Source: Embiotoca jacksoni
Taxonomy: Eukaryota > Chordata > Actinopteri > Embiotocidae
Direction: 5' to 3'
NCBI GenBank assembly: GCA_022577435.1
Contig: JAKOON010000007.1
Span: 23,271,263 to 23,335,262, forward strand
Length of the DNA stretch: 64,000 nucleotides
Shown one piece after another: positions 48,388 through 60,480 of this stretch (the first letter of the stretch is position 1; the number at the start of each line of letters is the position of its first letter). The position numbers and the translations under genes were made by a program. The notes below the pieces were generated by a model. The model ran no database searches. It saw only the letters and a program-made list of their open reading frames with translations, and was not told the origin of the DNA.

Positions 48388-49075
48388 TGTTCTGTGTTTT
48401 GGTCTGTCTGGAGGATGTGGATTCATCCACTGCCTGCCTCCAGACTCCTCCCACTACCACTCCTCTGACCAGCTGGCACAGCTGCATCCAATTCAAATGA
48501 TCCCTGCCTGGCTGAATATCTACCGATGCTGCACTCGACCTCCGTCAGTCCGTTCCTCGCTTGTTACTTGCCAGAGTGCTCACCTGTCCTGTTTCCTCCA
48601 CCGCTTGACTCCAAGGAGATCCCACTTACCTGCGTCCAGCGTAGACCCTCGGAGACCACCAGTTGACGACCTGCGTCCAGCGTAGATCCTCGGAGACCAC
48701 CAGTTGACGACCTGCGTCCAGCGTAGATCCTCGGAGACCACCAGTTGACGACCTGCGTCCAGCGTAGATCCTCGGAGACCACCAGTTGACTACCTGCTGC
48801 CATGCCGTGCGCCAGCCCTCCAGCTCTTCACCTTGCGCCTTGCTGCTACTCTAGTGACCGAGCACCGGTGCATTCTGGACTCCCTATCCACCGACAGGGC
48901 GACCAACTTTCCCACATACAGAGTGGACTCTGAACACACCACCTCCTTCTCTGCTCTCTGTGGAAACGACACTCATTCCATTAATTTATCTACAACTATT
49001 ACAATATATTATTGATTTCATGACAACTACGCCTCTGTGTTGGCACTTGGGTCCACATCCTCCAATCTCATAACA
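48388..49075. mobile_element. Possible solo LTR with a 41-bp internal minisatellite
   Basis: The region starts TGTTCTG and ends CATAACA, an inverted pair with one mismatch and TG...CA ends. The body has the Pro/Ser-like CT-rich texture and a GTGTTGGCACTTGGGTCC segment close to the 3' end, as seen in fish LTRs. At 48629-48792 four copies of a 41-bp unit starting CCTGCGTCCAGCGTAG stand in tandem. No matching target duplication is visible, so the limits and the call are uncertain. Confidence 0.4.
48629..48792 (+). repeat. 41-bp tandem repeat x4
   Basis: Copies start at 48629, 48670, 48711 and 48752 and are nearly identical. The antisense frame LVVSE.LRWTQ comes from it. Confidence 0.92.
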
Positions 49076-49082
49076 CTTCTAC

Positions 49083-49225
49083 CTTCACCAGTGTCCCTGA
49101 AGGACCTGTAGTCTGATCACTTTTATTTAGTTTGTATATTCACAATCTGCCTTCAGTTTGTCCTGCTGGAGAGATCCAGCCATACGCCGACGGCACAGTG
49201 ATCTCTAAACAGAGCTGGTTAATGA
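49083..49225 (+). pseudogene. LINE reverse transcriptase fragment
   Basis: Reads (S)VPEGPVV-stop-SLLFSLYIHNLPS then IQPYADGTVISKQSW. These correspond to the VPQGSVLSPLLFSLYINDLP and YADDTVI motifs of LINE reverse transcriptases, with the second catalytic Asp of YADD changed to Gly and an internal stop. It is a short dead fragment of a CR1/L2-like LINE. Confidence 0.6.
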
Positions 49226-51269
49226 TCACATAGATGATTACGTGGTTAAACTCAAAATTGTTAATTCATTTCATAGCTCCAGACTCCTTAACTTTTGCTT
49301 TGATATTTCTTTTGATAAACATTGAAACCTGAATAAGAATAATAATTCTGTTGCACATGTATTTTACCCAACTCCAAAAAATTTCAGAAATCAGGTCATT
49401 TACAAGAGTTGCCAACTTAGAAACAGTAACGTAGACGTCTCCAACCTTTTTCTCCTTTGAGAGCTATTTTGACAAAATAAAAGTGTCCAAGAGCTACTGT
49501 AACATTTATTCACATAGCTGAGCTCCACCGAACAGGTTTTAGTTAAAGTATCCTACAATATGCATCAAGCACTCATCCACCAAACTATGACCTTTCTGTG
49601 AAGCCTAACTTGTCCTAATAACAGTAAATAAAATGCAGATATGATGTCGTGAGCCTAAAAATTAAGATGATGAAATCAGAGCAAAGTGCTCAAAGGGTAA
49701 AAGGGCTATTTTTGCAAATGATGTAACACAAAGTGTAACTGAGGCCAAAACATGTTCAAGGTTGAAGCCAACATGGGCCTGAGATGTGGGTGTTCTGTTC
49801 AAAAGTGCATCCAGCATGTTAATGGCCTTCGAACATCAAAGTACTGTGGAATTCTGTGATTCGCATGAATTTCACTTTTCGAACAACACTGATTTGATTG
49901 GTGTTTCAGCAAATCTTGCTGGGATGAAGGAAGAGGAATAATGTGGCAGGGGGAGGGGTGGATGTCAGCTGGTGCTGCTTCGTTACGGCCAGCAGGCGTC
50001 CCACTGCTTGGACTCGCGTCGCTTCCTCCATCGTGTTAACGAGCGTCCGTCCTCCCAGAAGGCCGTGCACGTCGGCTGTTTGAACAAGCTCACAGGATGT
50101 GATGTCAGAAGCACAAACGCTCCGCAGGAAGAGTTGCAATTGATATGCGACGCCTGCCTGCCGTTGGAGATGACTGATTCCTCTCGGGGGAAACTCAGTC
50201 TGAGTTTATTACGTACGGTTGTTTCTAAGCTATTGTTGCTTCCTTTCCATATTTTATCATCCATTACATTCCTATCTTGCTGTGTCAACACAACCATTTG
50301 ATTCCACCCAGCTGATCCTTGTTTTGATGTATAATCATTTATTAACAGCATGACTTACTCACAGGGTGCAAATCAAATACTAATTTGCTGTTTAAATTCA
50401 GCCCCAGTGAGACGTGTTTTTGCCTCTAAAGCTAAACTAAAGCACAGACTTCAGTAGGTGACAGCAGGAGACGCAGCGGCAGCGAGCCCACGTAGCAGCT
50501 CCTGTTTACGAGCCGCTATATCTTCCCGTTTAGATGAAACTGTGACAATTTAAAGGGTTTCTATAACGAGAAGCCGGAGCAGTAAATATGGTTGATGCTG
50601 GGGTAAAAAGTCAGAGATTTCTCACAGTAATAAGATTTGTTTCTGCGGATTTGTGGCTCTTACAATTCCTCCTCACAGGTTCTCTCCCGTCCGTTTGATC
50701 ACCTAACACAAGATTACGTTACGGCTTGGGATTAGCTTCCAAGGGAGCGGCCCGGCATCCTAGGTGTGTCTTTCTGAACCCTAAGAGGCTTACGGGAGAA
50801 ATATGTGCTGGTTAATAGCCTTATATTCTCAGCCTTTTTTTTTTAAAAAACAGAATCAGATTTCTCTTCCCCCTCTCCCTAAAAAGTTTGTCACATCGAT
50901 GCTGATTTGTCATAGACACTGCAAATCCAGTTTTACTGTGTAATACGTCTGAACATGGCGGTAAAGCTTTGGCTTTAAGGCTGACTACACCACAGGAGAG
51001 GGGCTTTGCAACAACACGGGCATGTCAGATGGGTAGTTGAAGTTTTCTCATGCAAGCAGAGCAGGTTGAGAAAGAAATATTCTGACTCCAGTCATGCAGC
51101 TGCAGAGGGTTTAACACACCTAAACACGGGAGGGGATTGTTTCTAAAGAAAAGGGATGTTACAGTGACATAATTCTCTGTTACACCTCTATACCTCATTA
51201 TTTATTTGGCCATCAGCCAAATATATTGTTACAAGTTCACAATGACAGAGAACAATGGGCACTGGTGTT
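49226..51269. other. No gene recognised
   Basis: About 2 kb. A segment near 49430-49510 (TTTTCTCCTTTGAGAGCTA and following) resembles an old dispersed repeat but cannot be named. The frame at 49972-50301 lies in unique DNA and has no recognisable domain. Confidence 0.45.
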
Positions 51270-51339
51270 GGTTTGTGAACGTCATGAAGCCGCCAGTTCA
51301 GATTCTGTCCGTCACCAACTTGCTAGTTCAGAACGGTTT
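51270..51339 (+). mobile_element. ATR fragment preceding ATR-5
   Basis: About 70 bp (GGTTTGTGAACGTCATGAAG...GTTCAGAACGG) repeats the internal part of ATR found again at 51550-51615. It is an older or duplicated piece in direct orientation. Confidence 0.55.
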
Positions 51340-52047
51340 TTTAAAAGAGCTTTTTGTGAACGCAGCTTTGTGGCTTCATCCTTTCTGGTGAGAAACAGCT
51401 GGTGACTGAATGTCTGCAAGCAGAGTACGTTGCACAACATTGCCTATTTACCTTACACACCAGCTCCAGCTAGGAGAAGACACATGGGCGGGGACTGGAA
51501 GGAGACGCCTACAGTAACACCCAATCAGAACCATCAGTGATGTCATCGTTGGTTTGTGAACGTTATGAATCCTCCAGTTCAGATTCTCTCCGTCACCATC
51601 TTTACTAGTTCGGAGCAGTTTGGAGCAGGAAGTGACCATATTTGGACGAGCTGGGGGAGGAGCCAGCGGTGGATCTGACCGATTTGACTGGAAACCTGAC
51701 GATACTACGTCCCGCCCACCGATAGCTGTAACCTGACTGCACCACAGACCTGTCAATCAAACAGACACGCCCCCAAAAACAGGTCTTCTTGAATCTTCTT
51801 TTCTAATGAATGAGGGATTATTTTCAGATGGACCTCCAGAAAACTAAGAAGAAGGAGTGACTTTAGCTAACAACACCGAGATAACTGATGGACACATTTT
51901 ATTCACTTTGGATTTGATGAGAGAAGTTGAATGGGAGTCTATGGAGCCGGAGGCTTTTTGGAGCCGACCTCTAGTGGCACTCGCTGGTATTGCAGCTGAA
52001 GACACTTCTGGATCAGAACCATTTTACAGACCTGAAGCTACGAACTC
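51340..52047 (+). mobile_element. ATR-5: longest copy, leading into array 3
   Basis: About 708 bp. A 5' extension of about 180 bp (51340-51520) is shared only with ATR-6. Then come CCAATCAGAACC (51521), TGATGTCATC (51538), AGGAAGTGACC (about 51627), GGGGGAGGAGCC (about 51653), GTCCCGCCCACC (about 51708), CACGCCCCC (51767) and the conserved 3' module. It passes directly into array 3. The frame from GTG 51857 has its first ATG at 51917 and would encode 49 codons before entering the array in the shortest copies. Confidence 0.78.
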
Positions 52048-53467
52048 TTTTATATCCAGTCTGTCGTTTTATATCCAGTCTGTGTTTTATATCCAGTCTG
52101 TGTTTTATCTGTTTTATATCCAGTCTGTAGTTTTATATCCAGTCTGTAGTTTTATATCCAGTCTGTGTTTTATCTGTTTTATATCCAGTCTGTGTTTTAT
52201 ATCCAGTCTGTGTTTTATCTGTTTTATATCCAGTCTGTGTTTTATATCCAGTCTGTAGTTTTATATCCAGTCTGTGTTTTATCTGTTTTATATCCAGTCT
52301 GTGTTTTATATCCAGTCTGTAGTTTTATATCCAGTCTGTGTTTTATATCCAGTCTATGTTTTATATCCAGTCTGTGTTTTATATCCAGTCTATGTTTTAT
52401 ATCCAGTCTGTGTTTTATATCCAGTCTATGTTTTATATCCAGTCTGTGTTTTATATCCAGTCTGTTTTATATCCAGTCTATGTTTTATATCCAGTCTGTG
52501 TTTTATATCCAGTCTATGTTTTATATCCAGTCTGTGTTTTATATCCAGTCTTTGTTTTATATCCAGTCTGTGTTTTATATCCAGTCTATGTTTTATATCC
52601 AGTCTTTGTTTTATATCCAGTCTTTGTTTTATATCCAGTCTGTGGTTTTATATCCAGTCTGTGTTTTATATCCAGTCTGTGGTTTTATATCCAGTCTTTG
52701 TTTTATATCCAGTCTGTGGTTTTATATCCAGTCTGTGTTTTATATCCAGTCTGTGTTTTATATCCAGTCTGTGTTTTATATCCAGTCTATGTTTTATATC
52801 CAGTCTGTGTTTTATATCCAGTCTATGTTTTATATCCAGTCTGTGTTTTATATCCAGTCTGTTTTATATCCAGTCTGTGTTTTATATCCAGTCTATGTTT
52901 TATATCCAGTCTATGTTTTATATCCAGTCTTTGTTTTATATCCAGTCTGTGTTTTATATCCAGTCTATGTTTTATATCCAGTCTGTGTTTTATATCCAGT
53001 CTGTGGTTTTATATCCAGTCTTTGTTTTATATCCAGTCTGTGGTTTTATATCCAGTCTGTGTTTTATATCCAGTCTGTGTTTTATATCCAGTCTATGTTT
53101 TATATCCAGTCTGTGTTTTATATCCAGTCTATGTTTTATATCCAGTCTGTGTTTTATATCCAGTCTATGTTTTATATCCAGTCTATGTTTTATATCCAGT
53201 CTTTGTTTTATATCCAGTCTATGTTTTATATCCAGTCTTTGTTTTATATCCAGTCTTTGTTTTATATCCAGTCTGTGGTTTTAAATCCAGTCTGTGTTTT
53301 ATATCCAGTCTGTGTTTTATATCCAGTCTATGTTTTATATCCAGTCTTTGTTTTATATCCAGTCTTTGTTTTATATCCAGTCTGTGTTTTATATCCAGTC
53401 TGTGTTTTATATCCAGTCTGTGGTTTTATATCCAGTCTGTGTTTTATATCCAGTCTGTGGTTTTATA
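52048..53467 (+). repeat. Array 3: ATR tail minisatellite, 1.4 kb
   Basis: About 80 copies of TTTTATATCCAGTCTGTG. The variant set differs from arrays 1 and 2: early units contain a TTTTATCTG insert several times, and later units use CTTTG and CTGTGG endings. The rare variants of arrays 1 and 2 (ATAGCCAG, ATATGCAG, ATTCAG) are absent, so it looks like an independent expansion. The array is interrupted by a Rex1 LINE and resumes for two units at 56043-56087. Confidence 0.97.
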
Positions 53468-53756
53468 CAGTGCGGCCGTACCCGGCTTCAGGACTGTTCG
53501 GGCAGACAGAGACGTTGTTCAGAGCGGTAAGAAGAAAGGTGGAGGGATTGCAGTCTATGTGAACGAGAGGTTCACATAGAAAGCAGCCTTCAGGTCTGGG
53601 GACAGGGAGGAGCTCAGGAGAGTGCAGCGCCACCTGAAGGAGAAGATGAGAGAGTGCGAGAACTCCTACAGGAGGAAGCTGGAGGCCAAACTCCAACAGA
53701 ACAACGTGAGGGAGGTGTGGACCGGTATGAAGGAGATTACTGGGTTCAAGGGGAGA
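53468..53756 (+). pseudogene. Rex1 endonuclease end and linker remnant
   Basis: GKKKGGGIAVYVNERF is the conserved block near the middle of the LINE apurinic endonuclease. A stop follows, and the linker sequence KEKMRECENSYRRKLEAKLQ with NNVREVWTGMKEITG is then readable in another frame. The rest of the endonuclease is missing, so there has been an internal deletion as well as 5' truncation. Confidence 0.75.
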
Positions 53757-53765
53757 GAGAGACAA

Positions 53766-53990
53766 CCAGGGGGAACCTGGAGAGGAACAATCAGGGGGAA
53801 CCTGGAGAGGAACAACCAGGGGGAACCTGGAGAGGAACAACCACGGGGAACCTAGAGAGGAACAACCAGGGGGAACCTGGAGAAGAACAACCAGGGGGAA
53901 CCTGGAGAGGAACAACCAGGGGGAACCTGGAGAGGAACAACCAGGGGGAACCTAGAGAGGAACAACCAGGGGGAACCTGGAGAGGAACAA
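53766..53990 (+). repeat. 25-bp tandem repeat x9 inside the LINE
   Basis: Unit CCAGGGGGAACCTGGAGAGG plus AACAA, starting every 25 bp from 53766 to 53966. Because 25 is not a multiple of 3 it scrambles the reading frame of the LINE linker. Confidence 0.93.
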
Positions 53991-54102
53991 TGAGCTCAAC
54001 AGTTTCTTCAACAAGTTTAGTTCACCGCCCTCATCTGTCTCCTCCACACCTCACACCTCCCAAACACCTCTGCTGCCCCCCCCCCCGGTGACGACTGGCC
54101 AG

Positions 54103-54162
54103 GCATCGGCCCCGAGGTCCTGAAGACCTGACAGCATCGGCCCCGAGGTCCTGAAGACCTGA
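54103..54162 (+). repeat. 30-bp direct duplication inside the LINE
   Basis: GCATCGGCCCCGAGGTCCTG and the next 10 bp occur twice in tandem, at 54103 and 54133. Confidence 0.9.
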
Positions 54163-54189
54163 CGCCATCCAGCTGGCTGAGGTCCTACA

Positions 54190-55380
54190 ACACCTCTTTA
54201 ACCTGAGCCTGGAAGCAGGAGGAAGTCCCGGTGCTGTGGAAGACGTCCTGCCTGGTTCCTGTCCCCAAGAAGACGACTCCATCTGGCCTCAACGACTACT
54301 GACTGGTTGCCCTCACATCTCATGTGATGAAGGTGCTGGAGAGGCTGGTCTTGGCCCACCTCAGACCGCTGGTGAAATCTTCTCTGGACCCTCTGCAGTT
54401 TGCGTACCAGCCTCGTGTGGGAGTGGACGATGCCATCATCTACCTGCTGCAACGAGCTCAGTCTCACCTGGATGGAACCGGTGAATCTGTGAGAATCACT
54501 TTCTTTGATTTCTCCAGTGCATTCAACACCATCCAACCACTGCTGCTGAGTGAGAAGCTGCGGGTGGTGGGGGTGGAGGGGGGGTGGACGCGTCCACCGT
54601 CTCCTGGATCACTGACTACCTGACAGGCAGACCACAGTTTGTCCGTCTGGGCAGTCTGCTGTCTGATATGGTGGTCAGTGGTACTGGAGCTCCTCAGGGA
54701 ACTGTTCTGTCTCCTTCCTGTTCACCTTCTACACAACTGACTTCCAGAACAACTCAGAGTCAAGACATCTGCAGAAGTTCTCTGATGACTCTGCAGTGGA
54801 CGGTGTATAAGGGATGGACGGGAGGAAGAGTCAGTGGACGGTGTATAAGGGATGGACGGGAGGAAGAGTCAGTGGACGGTGTATAAGGGATGGACGGGAG
54901 GACGAGTACAGGGCAGTAGTGGAGGACTTTGTGGAGTGGGCTGGTAGAAATCACCTCCTCCTGAACGTGGCCAAGACCAGAGAGATGGTGGTTGACTTCA
55001 GGAGGAAGACGACGGCTCCACAACCGCTGAGAGTTCTGGGAGAGGAGGGGGACATGGTGGAGGAGTACAAGTACCTGGTGTCTCCATGACAACAGACTGA
55101 ACTGGAAGACCAACATCAACGCTGTCTACAATAAGGTGATGAGTCGACTCTTTTTCTTGAGGAAACTTCGATCCTTCAATGTGTGCAGCCAGATGTTGGA
55201 GATGTTCTATCATCTGTTGTGGCCAGTGAACTGTACTTCTAGTAGTCTGCTGGGGGGGAGAGGTGGAGGGGGGGCAGCATTGGAGCCGGTGACACCAACA
55301 GACTTAACAAACTGGTTAAGAAGGCCGGCTCCATCATCGGCTGCTAACTGGACAGTCTGGAAAAGGTGGTGGAGAGGAGG
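54190..55380 (+). pseudogene. Rex1 reverse transcriptase, degenerate
   Basis: The order of reverse transcriptase motifs is kept but the frame is broken by stops and indels. PVPKKTTPSGLNDY lies near 54260-54300, then MKVLERLVLAHLRPLV and FAYQPRVGVDDAIIYLL (54324-54440). Motif A is FFDFSSAFNTIQP with its Asp at about 54507. Motif B is GAPQGTVLSP (about 54690-54720). Motif C is FSDDSAV (54778-54798), keeping both catalytic Asp residues. The thumb region (RNHLLLNVAKTREMVVDFRR, EEYKYL, then LFFLRKLRSFNVCSQMLEMF) follows. A 38-bp triplication right after motif C destroys the frame. It cannot make an active enzyme. Confidence 0.85.
54794..54907 (+). repeat. 38-bp tandem repeat x3 inside the LINE
   Basis: Units starting CAGTGGACGGTGTATAAGGG at 54794, 54832 and 54870, lying immediately after the catalytic FSDD motif. 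The third ends with a slight change. Confidence 0.92.
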
Positions 55381-55493
55381 ACGCTGAACAAACTATTATC
55401 CATATTGGATAATCCTGACCACCCTCTCCACCTGCTGCAGGGACAGAGGAGGACGTTCTCCTAAAGACTCCTCCAGCTGCTGTCACAAGGACA

Positions 55494-55646
55494 GATACAG
55501 GAGATCATTCCTGATATAGGAGATCATTCCAGATACAGGAGATGGTTCCAGATACAGGAGATGGTTCCAGATACAGGAGATCGTTCCTGATACAGGAGAT
55601 GGTTCCTGATACAGGAGATGGTTCCTGATACAGGAGATCATTCCTG
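55494..55646 (+). repeat. 19-bp tandem repeat x8 inside the LINE
   Basis: Unit GATACAGGAGATGGTTCCT with ATCATT and ATCGTT variants, expanded from the normal end of the Rex1 coding region. Confidence 0.92.
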
Positions 55647-55894
55647 TCCACTGCAATAAGACTGTACAATAACTCACCTCTGGCAAAATCCATCACACAA
55701 CAATAACACCGTTGGTTGTCTGTTTTCTTGTTTGTTTAAATCTTTGCACTATTGTTTAGTTAGTTTTAATTTAATTATTATTGTATATAATGTGCATTTT
55801 TATATTTAATATTTGACCGTTGTTTTATTGCTTTCCTGTATCTATAATGCTGCTTTAGCGGAAAAAAAAAAATCCCTTTGTGGGATAAATAAAG

Positions 55895-56087
<193 letters not shown>

Positions 56088-57984
56088 CATTATGAATTGG
56101 TCTACAATATTTTAATGGATCAGACTTGCCCACAGACTTTGTTCCAAAAGTTGTACAGTATGTGAATATTTCTCCATCCCTACTTTCCCTCTTGTCATTC
56201 AATTTTTTTTTATGTTTTTTATTCCAGCTGCTCATTTTTCACTTTTCATTTACTCCCCCCCTCCTCCTTCGCTCCAGCGTCGCCATCCCTCTTCCCTGCT
56301 GCCTCCCTCCATCTCTGCAGCCGTCTGGCCAGCCAGCGAACCTGCCGTGTCAGCAGAATCAACAATGGCCGGGCCATTTTGCAGAAGGTCCCATGCATTG
56401 CTAATCAGCCTTTCATTCAGCGAGGATGGGATTAGGCTGCAGGTACAAGCAGCCCTCTATTGTCGTGGTGTAAATCAAGCCCACCCCCCCTACAAAAGCT
56501 GAAAGAGCAGCATGTCTGATAAAGCCAGCGAGCGGGTCTTCTCCACCCACTGGCATATTCGCTCAGGAGAAACACCGAAAGAGCTCACAGGCACACGGCT
56601 CAGTCAATGTTTCGTCAATAGGTGCTCGTAACGGAGGACATTTATGAGCCCATGAAATATATGATGGCCACTCTCTGTGCTCTTAAAGGCAAGTCGGGAG
56701 AATGCGGTTATAAATAGGCGTGTATGGGGATTGTGTCGCAGCAGGTTTACAACCAGCTGAAGATGCCTGGTGGCTTTTGTTCCTGTTGCTTTTCTCCGTG
56801 TACTTTCACAGTCGTGACATTTATCCTATAGAGAAAAAACAAAAGAAACAATCCCCCCGCTGCCCTCACCGAGCACCGGCACCACCTCCGGGTCATGCCT
56901 CCATCCCCACTCACGCTCAAATGTCAGCTGTCCTTTCTCTTCCTGTCTGTCTACCTTTTCCTTTGTCAGGCCTCCATGACCGAGACGTCTTTTTCACTGC
57001 GACACCGATTCAATGAACTGGATTCTTCCTGTTTCTGATGTCACCTCATGTCTGATCAGGTAAGAGCTCCTCTGGCATCTCTGACTGCGATGTTGCTGCA
57101 TATACAACATCGCTGACATTAGCCAGACCTCAATTTAACCCTTAAATGCAAACCTCAGGTCGTTATGACGATGACAGCTCTGCAGATGAAGATGTAAATG
57201 AGGAGGAGGATTTACTTTTTCTGTCATTGGACTATATACACAAAGTTTGATCAAAATGTTGAGCGACGGTTCTTGTTGTGCAAGTTACAGCTGAGTTACA
57301 CATATTTTCTTGATGTTCACATTTGCAATTTAGAAACATTTATAATTCAATTTCATTCAATTTTGTTTTATATTCTGCCAAAAGTCCTTCAGGACTCCTC
57401 ACATCATGAAACCCAACCATCGCCCTCTGAGTGACAGCAGGAAGGAAAAACTGTCTGTTAAAAGGAAGAAACCAGAACCAGACTGTGCGGACATGTTGGG
57501 GTGAAATGTTGAAACATATTAGTGTTGTCTAAAGACGTTCAGTAAAGATGAGCGCTTTATGAGCAACCTTACATTGTGCTGAAAACAAGAATATGAGTTA
57601 CATGCTTGCTTCATTTAATCAGTGTCTTTTGCCTAAATTAATTCAAGAAATCAAAAACAGTCTTTCAGTTCAATGAACCTGAAGATAACTGCATTATTCT
57701 TTTGGACCAACAGGAAATAAATGGGCATGACATAATCAGGTAATTTTAATGTAAAAATGCTCAAAACGTTTTGGTTCCAGCATCTTGAATGTGAATATTT
57801 ACTGGTTTTCTTCAGCCTCTCATTAAATTGACTATTTTTGGTGTTTTGGACTGTTTGTTACACAAAAAAGACATCTGAATATGTTATTTCTGAGGCTTTA
57901 TAGACTAAATAATTAATAATGCCATGATCATTTACTTATTATTAAATACTGCAAAAAATATGACTTGCATCCCTCAAAGCTTCA
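56088..57984. other. No gene; possible conserved non-coding block at 56.36-56.76 kb
   Basis: Mostly unique DNA. The block 56360-56760 has balanced composition and motifs such as CCATGCATTGCTAATCAG and GGGATTAGGCTGC (a Crx/Otx-like GGATTA). No splice-bounded frame with recognisable domains is seen. 57400-57980 is AT-rich. Confidence 0.3.
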
Positions 57985-58004
57985 AACACACACACACACA
58001 AACA

Positions 58005-58056
<52 letters not shown>
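57985..58056 (+). repeat. (CA)n microsatellite
   Basis: About 72 bp of CA with two early interruptions. Confidence 0.95.
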
Positions 58057-58060
<4 letters not shown>

Positions 58061-59643
58061 TATTTCAATACAATGAAACACAAACCTTTGTTGAGTGTGT
58101 ACATCAATGTGAGAACACACAGCAGCACCTTCACCTCTCACAGTCCAGTCAGCAGCGGTGGTTCTGTCTATAAGAGGTGGTTCTGTCTATGAGCGGATCA
58201 TCAGTGGTGGTTCTGAGAACGTCTGCTGACCAGCAGATCGGCAGTTTTCCGTCGTCGTGGCTCAGAGGGAGTAAAGCCCCAGAAAGTAGGTCAGCGTTTC
58301 CTCGATACTTCTGCACGTCGCTCCGACTCGTAAACTTGGTCCTCCCACGACGTCCCGGGGAACGATACGACTGAAGCATCTCAGATCCAGTGAAGGATGA
58401 CAAGACGCAGGAAGAAAGGAAGATGTTTCACTCCAGCATATCAAGGGAGTTCTTTGTTTACCTGTGTGGGCTTATTACTCTGCAGAAACAACGCCGGGCC
58501 TGAGAAAGCGCTCTGAGAACTCGGGCTTTATTCTCGGCGTGCTGCTTCTTCCTTTCTACCGTTTGAAATGTGTAATTAATGCCAGCACAGTTTGTTTATA
58601 CATTGGTTTATTTATCTGTGTTTCTGGTTTGTGTATCAGTTTTTATTCCCCCTGAGACCTCTAGAGGTTTGAATAATTGAAGTGATTTGTATTCTCTTAA
58701 AGGCCCGGGGGAACGGCTGAGATTGAAAATACACAGGGCCTAAAGTTTATCTTCACCCGCCTCCTTAAACACCCCTTTAACTGTTCAAATATCTCTTATG
58801 AGTTTTTAATATGGAGGCAAACAGAGGGGAGACTAAAGGATTGTAACTGACATGTTTTTCAAGAGCCCGGATGATAAAAAGGAATAATAAACATTTGTTT
58901 CAAAAATAAATATACACTTTTTCCTTGAACCCTAAATATAGACACGTTTTGTTTTGAAGTGGTAAGCTGTGTATCGCCGGCTGCAGCGAAGGTAAAACGT
59001 TGGCACAGACAGTATTATTCAAATGGAGCTCGGAGCCTCGGCAGCGTGTTGAAAGGTTAAACAGCACTTTAAACGTAGGCTGTCCAAATGTTAAAAGCAC
59101 AAAAATATTGCTCGCTGCTGCGCGCGACATGAAAGCAGAGAAACAGACGAGCGCGCCCACACAAACAGGCTGCGAGGCGAGAAGCGCCGAGTTCACACGG
59201 CGACGGTCACCGACGGAGGTAATCTCACTGCAGCTCCTGTTGGAAAGACAGATGGCCACTTCAGAGAGGTCGCATGGATCCGGAGCATCTTCACCACTTC
59301 CACCCAACGAGTCCTCGGACCGTTTGTTCGAGAAGAAACCGATATTGAAGGTACGACACTGGACTTTCCAAAGGAGGAAAGGATGCGTCTGAACAGGCGG
59401 TTTTCATCTCAGTCTTTGGGCTGGACGGCCCACTGAACCTCCTGGGAGGAGACCAGCTCTGTAGGTCCCAACAGATCTTGGACCTCAACCCGAGGCTCCT
59501 TTCACACCTGATACTCTGTTCTGGACCGAACACGGTTGTGTGAAACCAGCGCTGCTACTTTTGTTCTTGTAACAATAAAAACCACCAACATGTTTCCTGA
59601 TGTCATTGAAGTGTACTTTCACTGTTCTCCGTCCCGTCTGAAC
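58057..59643. other. No gene recognised; CpG-dense patch at 59.1-59.24 kb
   Basis: 58430-58760 looks like unique, enhancer-like DNA. 59090-59240 carries roughly 17 CpG in about 130 bp, far more than its surroundings. A 130-codon frame at 59000-59392 overlaps it and has no recognisable domain. An AATAAA occurs near 59572. Confidence 0.35.
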
Positions 59644-59734
59644 CACGGACTGGATATAAAACACAGACTGGATATAAAACACAGACTGGATATAAAACAT
59701 AGACTGGATATAAAACTACAGACTGGATATAAAA
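59644..59734 (-). repeat. Five tail units of ATR-6
   Basis: Five copies of the TTTTATATCCAGTCTGTG unit on the minus strand, next to the ATR-6 body. This is an intermediate state between the single unit of ATR-1 and the long arrays. Confidence 0.92.
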
Positions 59735-60480
59735 GAGTTCGTAGCTTCAGGTCTGTAAAATGGTTCTGATCCAGAAGTGTCTTCAGCTGCAATACCAGCG
59801 AGTGCCACTAGAGGTCGGCTCCAAAAAGCCTCCGGCTCCATAGACTCCCATTCAACTTCTCTCATCAAATCCAAAGTGAATAAAATGTGTCCATCAGTTA
59901 TCTCGGTGTTGTTAGCTAAAGTCACTCCTTCTTATTAGTTTTCTGGAGGTCCATCTGAAAATAATCCCTCATTCATTAGAAAAGAAGATTCAAGAAGACC
60001 TGGTTTTGGGGGCGTGTCTGTTTGATTGACAGGTCTGTGGTGCAGTCAGGTTACAGCTATCGGTGGGCGGGACGTAGTATCGTCAGGTTTCCGATCAGAT
60101 CGGTCAGATCCACCGCTGGCTCCTCCCCCAGCTCGTCCAAATATGGTCACTTCCTGCTCCAAACTGCTCCGAACTAACAAAGATGGTGACGGACAGAATC
60201 TGAACTGGAGGATTCATAATATTCACAAACCAACGATGACATCACTGATGGATGATGACATCACTGATAGTTCTGATTGGGTGTTACTGTAGGCGTCTCC
60301 TTCCAGTCCCCGCCCATGTGTCTTCTCCTAGCTGGAGCTGGTGTGTAAGGTAAATAGGCAATGTTGTGCAACGTACTCTGCTTGCAGACATTCAGTCACC
60401 AGCTGTCTCTCACCAGAAAGGATGAAGCCACAAAGCTGCGTTCACAAAAAGCTCTTTTAAAAAAGGTGTCGTCAGCAAGT
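59735..60480 (-). mobile_element. ATR-6: long copy in inverted orientation
   Basis: About 746 bp, collinear with ATR-5 over its full length, including the 5' extension of about 180 bp found in no other copy. It lies in inverted orientation about 7.7 kb from ATR-5, with the tails of both facing each other. The 3' 300 bp is identical, or nearly so, to ATR-3, ATR-4 and ATR-5. The unit next to the body is followed by four more tail units. Confidence 0.78.

Noticed and set aside
49972..50301. 109-codon frame as a gene
   Set aside because: No domain or signal recognised and an overlapping antisense frame of similar length exists.
51857..52258. Conserved MTLANNTEITDG... frame shared by five ATR copies as a small protein
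   Set aside because: The first codon is GTG. The first ATG leaves 49 codons, the end depends on tail-unit phase, and the DNA is equally identical outside the frame, so conservation does not indicate coding.
59000..59392. 130-codon frame as an exon
   Set aside because: No recognisable domain, no clear splice acceptor, and composition is explained by the CpG-dense patch.
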